Shown one piece after another: positions 61,220 through 64,000 of a stretch of 64,000 nt of DNA (its first letter is position 1; every line of letters begins with the position of its first letter). Under the pieces are notes generated by a model that saw nothing but the letters and a program-made list of their open reading frames with translations, did not search any database and had not been told where the DNA came from. The DNA is from JAAYZB01 sp035379945 (GTDB taxonomy: Bacteria; Bacillota_I; Bacilli_A; Izemoplasmatales; Hujiaoplasmataceae). The stretch lies in the NCBI GenBank assembly GCA_035379945.1, contig DAOSWG010000003.1:39102-103101 (forward strand). The letters run 5' to 3'. The position numbers and the translations under genes are program-made.

Positions 61220-62326
61220 TTAGTCGTTATAAACAAGTTTCCCTTTCTTGAACACGTGTTTCACGTGATTGATCCCGAAATGATACAACACATAGGAAAA
61301 ATTGGGAGCGTCCAATAATACGAGATCGGCTTGCATCCCTTTTTCGATCCGGCCGACCAGGTTGCCTTTGTTCAGGCTGTAAGCCGGATTCACAGTGGCG
61401 GAAGCCAAAATCTCTTCCGGCGTCATTTTCAGTTTGCCGGCCGCCAGTTGCAAAGCCAACAGATAATTCTCGGAAGGTGACGACCCGGGATTGTAATCAC
61501 CGGCAACGGCGACAATGGCTCCTTTGTCAAGCAACTTCCTTGCCGGAGCATAACCTTCGTTCAAATAGAACGAAGTCATCGGCANNNNNNNNNNNNNNNN
61601 NNNNNNNNNNNNNNNNNNNNNNNNNNNNNNNNNNNNNNNNNNNNNNNNNNNNNNNNNNNNNNNNNNNNNNNNNNNNNNNNNNNNATATTCGGCCATATCT
61701 TTTTCTTTTACATAGTCCATCGTTTTTTTGACGATTTCCAGATATTCCTTTTCCTTGCCCTTGTATTCGGCCGGATAAGCATGGGCGCCCAGGAATGTCG
61801 ACGTGATCTCGACCGGATGGTTTTCATTCAATATCTTTGCGACTTCCAGTTGTTTCAGTTCCGTATCGATGTCAAGTCCGTAACCGGACTTGGCTTCGAT
61901 TGAAGTCACTCCGTATGATAACATTATGTCTAATGATTTTTTCGCTTTGTCGTAGAGTTCGTCGAAGGTCGCGTTTCTGGTCGCCTTGACAGTGCTTAAA
62001 ATACCGCCGCCCTTTTGCAGAATCTCAAGATAAGTCATACCGGAAAGTTTCATCGCATATTCGTTTTCCCTTGATCCGGCGTGGACCAGGTGGGTATGGG
62101 AATCGATGAATCCGGGAGTCATGATCATTCCTTTGGCGTCAAATATTTTAGTGTTTTGTTCCAGCCAGAAAGCGCCGTCGCCTTCGCCCAAGGCTTCGAT
62201 CAGACCATTTTTCACGGCCACAAAGGCGTTCGAGATGATTCTTGTCGTCTCTTTGTCTTTGTTTGTAAAAGGCGTTTTAGTTGGTGTATACAGTTTTCCG
62301 ATGTTTCTGATCAGAAGATCGGCCAT
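61220..62326 (-). CDS. hutI: imidazolonepropionase (interrupted by an assembly gap)
   Basis: The third enzyme of histidine breakdown; hydrolyses imidazolone-propionate to formimino-glutamate. The metal-binding HTHLVHAG, PGFID, GAHAYP and NPGSSPSEN motifs match. The gene reads in frame to the gap, and in frame after it (TSFYLNEGYAPARKLL...). At least the HADE metal site expected in the middle lies in the missing part. The current total is 368 residues with 33 placeholder codons; normal is about 405-420. GTT-rich end is normal. Confidence 0.9.
   Translation of the reverse strand: MADLLIRNIGKLYTPTKTPFTNKDKETTRIISNAFVAVKNGLIEALGEGDGAFWLEQNTKIFDAKGMIMTPGFIDSHTHLVHAGSRENEYAMKLSGMTYLEILQKGGGILSTVKATRNATFDELYDKAKKSLDIMLSYGVTSIEAKSGYGLDIDTELKQLEVAKILNENHPVEITSTFLGAHAYPAEYKGKEKEYLEIVKKTMDYVKEKDMAEYXXXXXXXXXXXXXXXXXXXXXXXXXXXXXXXXXXPMTSFYLNEGYAPARKLLDKGAIVAVAGDYNPGSSPSENYLLALQLAAGKLKMTPEEILASATVNPAYSLNKGNLVGRIEKGMQADLVLLDAPNFSYVLYHFGINHVKHVFKKGKLVYND
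61586..61684. other. assembly gap of 99 Ns
   Basis: The gap lies within hutI. The placeholder keeps the reading frame by chance or design. Comparison with the known HutI family suggests about 75-80 codons should be present, not 33, so the true gap is probably some 130-140 bp longer than written. Confidence 0.95.
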
Positions 62327-62337
62327 GGTTTATACCT

Positions 62338-63303
62338 CTACAAATATGATTCGATTATTTTATTAATGTCGAAATCGCGAAACATTAGATACTTTCTTGC
62401 AAGTTCCGTCAGCTCTGCCAGGGACAATTGTTTCGGGTCGCGAATATCATCATCCATGTCAAGATAATATGCGAGACTGCGGATGAGCGCATCTTTTGGC
62501 ATTAAGCCGACAAGTTCGGCGCTTTTAACTTCGATGTGGTATCTTTTCGCTTCCATCTTGACGACTTCAAAAATCCGGTAAATGGGATTCTTTTTGTAAT
62601 CAAGGATATTCATCGTTACCTGGACATGATTGTATTTTTCCAGGAATGCCGGACCGGCCTGGATATATTGGAAGCCGCCGCTTGATTTACGGATCGCTCT
62701 CGCTATCTTTTCCGGAACATCCATGTCGGTAGTTTCCAGATCAATGTTGTAAGCTATCAGGAATTGTCTGGCGCCGACGGCGACGACACCGAAAGTCGGA
62801 TGCTTTGCGGCCGGTCCGAAATCAGGATGCCAGTTCTGATCTTTCAGTTTTTCGTCCATGCCTTCGAATTCGCCTTTTCTGATATTGGGCAAGGACATCC
62901 GGTCTTCCTTCGATGCGGCTTCGGCATAAAGGAATACCGGGATATTATATACACTGGCGATGTTTTTGCCAAGTGTCTTGGCAAAATCAACGCAATCATT
63001 GATAGTGACCCCTTCGATCGGAATGAACGGGATGACATCAACCGCACCCATCCGGGGATGTTGTCCGGTCTGGTGATTGAGATCAATCTCTTCTTTGGCT
63101 ACTCCCACCATTTCCAAAACCGCTTTTTGCATGGTTTCGGGATCGCCGATCAAGGTAACGACAGTCCGGTTGTAATCACCGTCCGGTTCGCAGTTGATCA
63201 TCCTGATGCCTTGATATTTATCAAACACCGAGACGATCCTGGCGATTTTTTCCTTGTCTCTGCCTTCGCTGAAATTGGGAACACATTCGACGATTTTCGC
63301 CAT
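62338..63303 (-). CDS. ftcD: glutamate formimidoyltransferase
   Basis: 321 residues, the usual size of the stand-alone transferase: IVECVPNFSEGRDKEKI, CEPDGDYNRTVVTLIGDPE, HPRMGAVDVIPFIPI and FGVVAVGARQFLIAYNIDL. It moves the formimino group of N-formimino-L-glutamate to tetrahydrofolate, releasing glutamate. It lies 11 bp upstream of hutI and 1 bp after the hutU stop in the same operon. Confidence 0.96.
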   Translation of the reverse strand: MAKIVECVPNFSEGRDKEKIARIVSVFDKYQGIRMINCEPDGDYNRTVVTLIGDPETMQKAVLEMVGVAKEEIDLNHQTGQHPRMGAVDVIPFIPIEGVTINDCVDFAKTLGKNIASVYNIPVFLYAEAASKEDRMSLPNIRKGEFEGMDEKLKDQNWHPDFGPAAKHPTFGVVAVGARQFLIAYNIDLETTDMDVPEKIARAIRKSSGGFQYIQAGPAFLEKYNHVQVTMNILDYKKNPIYRIFEVVKMEAKRYHIEVKSAELVGLMPKDALIRSLAYYLDMDDDIRDPKQLSLAELTELARKYLMFRDFDINKIIESYL

Positions 63304-63304
63304 G

Positions 63305-64000
63305 TCATTTTCCGCCTTTCACATATTCTTTTTGAACGATGGAATGGATATATTTCTCATCAACTAGATTCGGCATTGTGATATAAGCATTATTATTGTC
63401 TTGGTTAAATGAAGACGCCGTCTCCATGGCGTGGTCATTCCTCGCCCAGGAGCGTCTGGCAACTCCCGCCATGACATCAAATGTCATAGCGCTCTTCAGA
63501 ATCTCATCGACTCTTAAAGAACCGTCTAAGACCATCCCAAATCCACCGTTGATGACCTTGCCGATACCGACACCGCCGCCATTATGCAAAGTAACCAAGG
63601 ACATACCCCGACTGGCATTTCCTAAAGCCACCTGAGTTGCCATATCCGCCATGATGTTGGAGCCGTCCTTGATGTTCGCAGTTTCTCTGAAAGGCGAATC
63701 GGTGCCGCCGGTATCATGATGGTCGCGTCCCAACATGACGGGACCGATCTTGCCTTCTCTTACAAGTTCGTTGAACTTTAGGGCAATTTTCAGTCTTCCG
63801 GAAGCATCTTGATACAATATCCTCGCTTTGGTTCCGACGACGAGTTTATTCTTCTTTGCATCTCTGATCCAGCAATAGTTGTCGTAATCCTGGAAACGGC
63901 GGTTCTTGTCGATATTTTCCATCGCCGCCTTATCGGTCATTTCCAGATCTTCTTCTTTGCCGGATAAGCATACCCAGCGGAAGGGACCGTAACCATAGTC
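63305..64000 (-). CDS. hutU: urocanate hydratase, C-terminal 231 residues
   Basis: The reading frame is open to the right edge of the window. It begins in the window with DYGYGPFRWVCLSGKEEDLEMTD, then RDHHDTGGTDSPFRETANIKDGSN, LHNGGGVGIG and NGGFGMVLDG, all marks of urocanase and its NAD+ site. It hydrates urocanate to imidazolone-propionate. The rest of the gene, and any hutH, lies beyond the window. Confidence 0.96.
   Translation of the reverse strand, partial: DYGYGPFRWVCLSGKEEDLEMTDKAAMENIDKNRRFQDYDNYCWIRDAKKNKLVVGTKARILYQDASGRLKIALKFNELVREGKIGPVMLGRDHHDTGGTDSPFRETANIKDGSNIMADMATQVALGNASRGMSLVTLHNGGGVGIGKVINGGFGMVLDGSLRVDEILKSAMTFDVMAGVARRSWARNDHAMETASSFNQDNNNAYITMPNLVDEKYIHSIVQKEYVKGGK

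Noticed and set aside
1..64000. CRISPR arrays, rRNA and tRNA genes
   Set aside because: No regularly spaced repeats and no rRNA or tRNA-like clusters were seen on either strand.

Overview
The window looks like a contig piece from a Gram-positive, low-to-moderate-GC member of the Bacillota. It is most likely a wall-poor or Mollicute-related Bacilli lineage (Acholeplasma/Izemoplasma-like), but this placement is inferred. Supporting signs are AAGGAGG-type ribosome sites, sigma-A promoters with 17-bp spacers, lipoproteins with threonine-rich linkers after the lipobox, an LtaS-like enzyme, and an OppF enlarged by an insertion. TGA is used as a stop and TGG as Trp, so the code is standard and this is not a Mycoplasma. 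Most genes lie in tight, often overlapping operons separated by clear intrinsic terminators.

Layout. 0-6.6 kb: start of rplS with a leader, trmD, rimM, a cation/proton antiporter with a PII-like partner, an esterase, a YhhN protein, a secreted EEP-family phosphohydrolase, and a NifX-like/DUF134 pair. 6.7-16.1 kb: a GPH-family sugar symporter, then an oppABCDF peptide transporter whose OppC carries a seven-blade RCC1-like propeller and whose OppF carries a helical insert of about 190 residues. 16.1-26.5 kb: a long regulatory gap with two cre-like sites, then a nine-gene operon arcB-arcC-ord-ortA-ortB-oraS-oraE-mutL-like-orr. This operon turns citrulline into ornithine plus ATP and ferments ornithine by the Stickland oxidative route. 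26.5-34.7 kb: a NYN-LOTUS protein, GTP-dependent PEP carboxykinase, an LtaS-like enzyme, a YwaF-like membrane protein and a four-domain CoA-disulfide reductase/rhodanese/TusA/DsrE fusion.

34.7-42.2 kb: YjbQ, an arsR/permease/thioredoxin-like operon, then a run of accessory genes (an unknown protein, ANT(6)-like, DUF3267, ASCH, ADP-ribosylglycohydrolase, an unknown membrane protein, DUF3737). 42.2-49.6 kb: a TetR-controlled five-gene FAD-rich operon (GlpA-like, FAD oxidoreductase, DUF1667, FGGY kinase, AGPS/GlcD-like oxidase), probably for oxidising a polyol or a phosphorylated derivative. 49.6-59.8 kb: an ABC exporter, a serine hydrolase lipoprotein, RlmD-type methyltransferase, a serine-palmitoyltransferase-like enzyme with an SDR partner, a degenerate cyclase-like protein, and a TetR/MacB-like transporter pair. 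59.9-64 kb: transaldolase and a histidine-degradation operon (hutU partial, ftcD, hutI with an assembly gap, fchA).

Together the genes describe a fermenter of peptides and amino acids. Opp imports peptides, ornithine/citrulline and histidine are degraded for ATP, acetyl-CoA, alanine, glutamate and one-carbon units, and PEPCK links C4 acids to glycolysis. The two cre-like sites suggest that sugar availability represses the peptide and ornithine genes.
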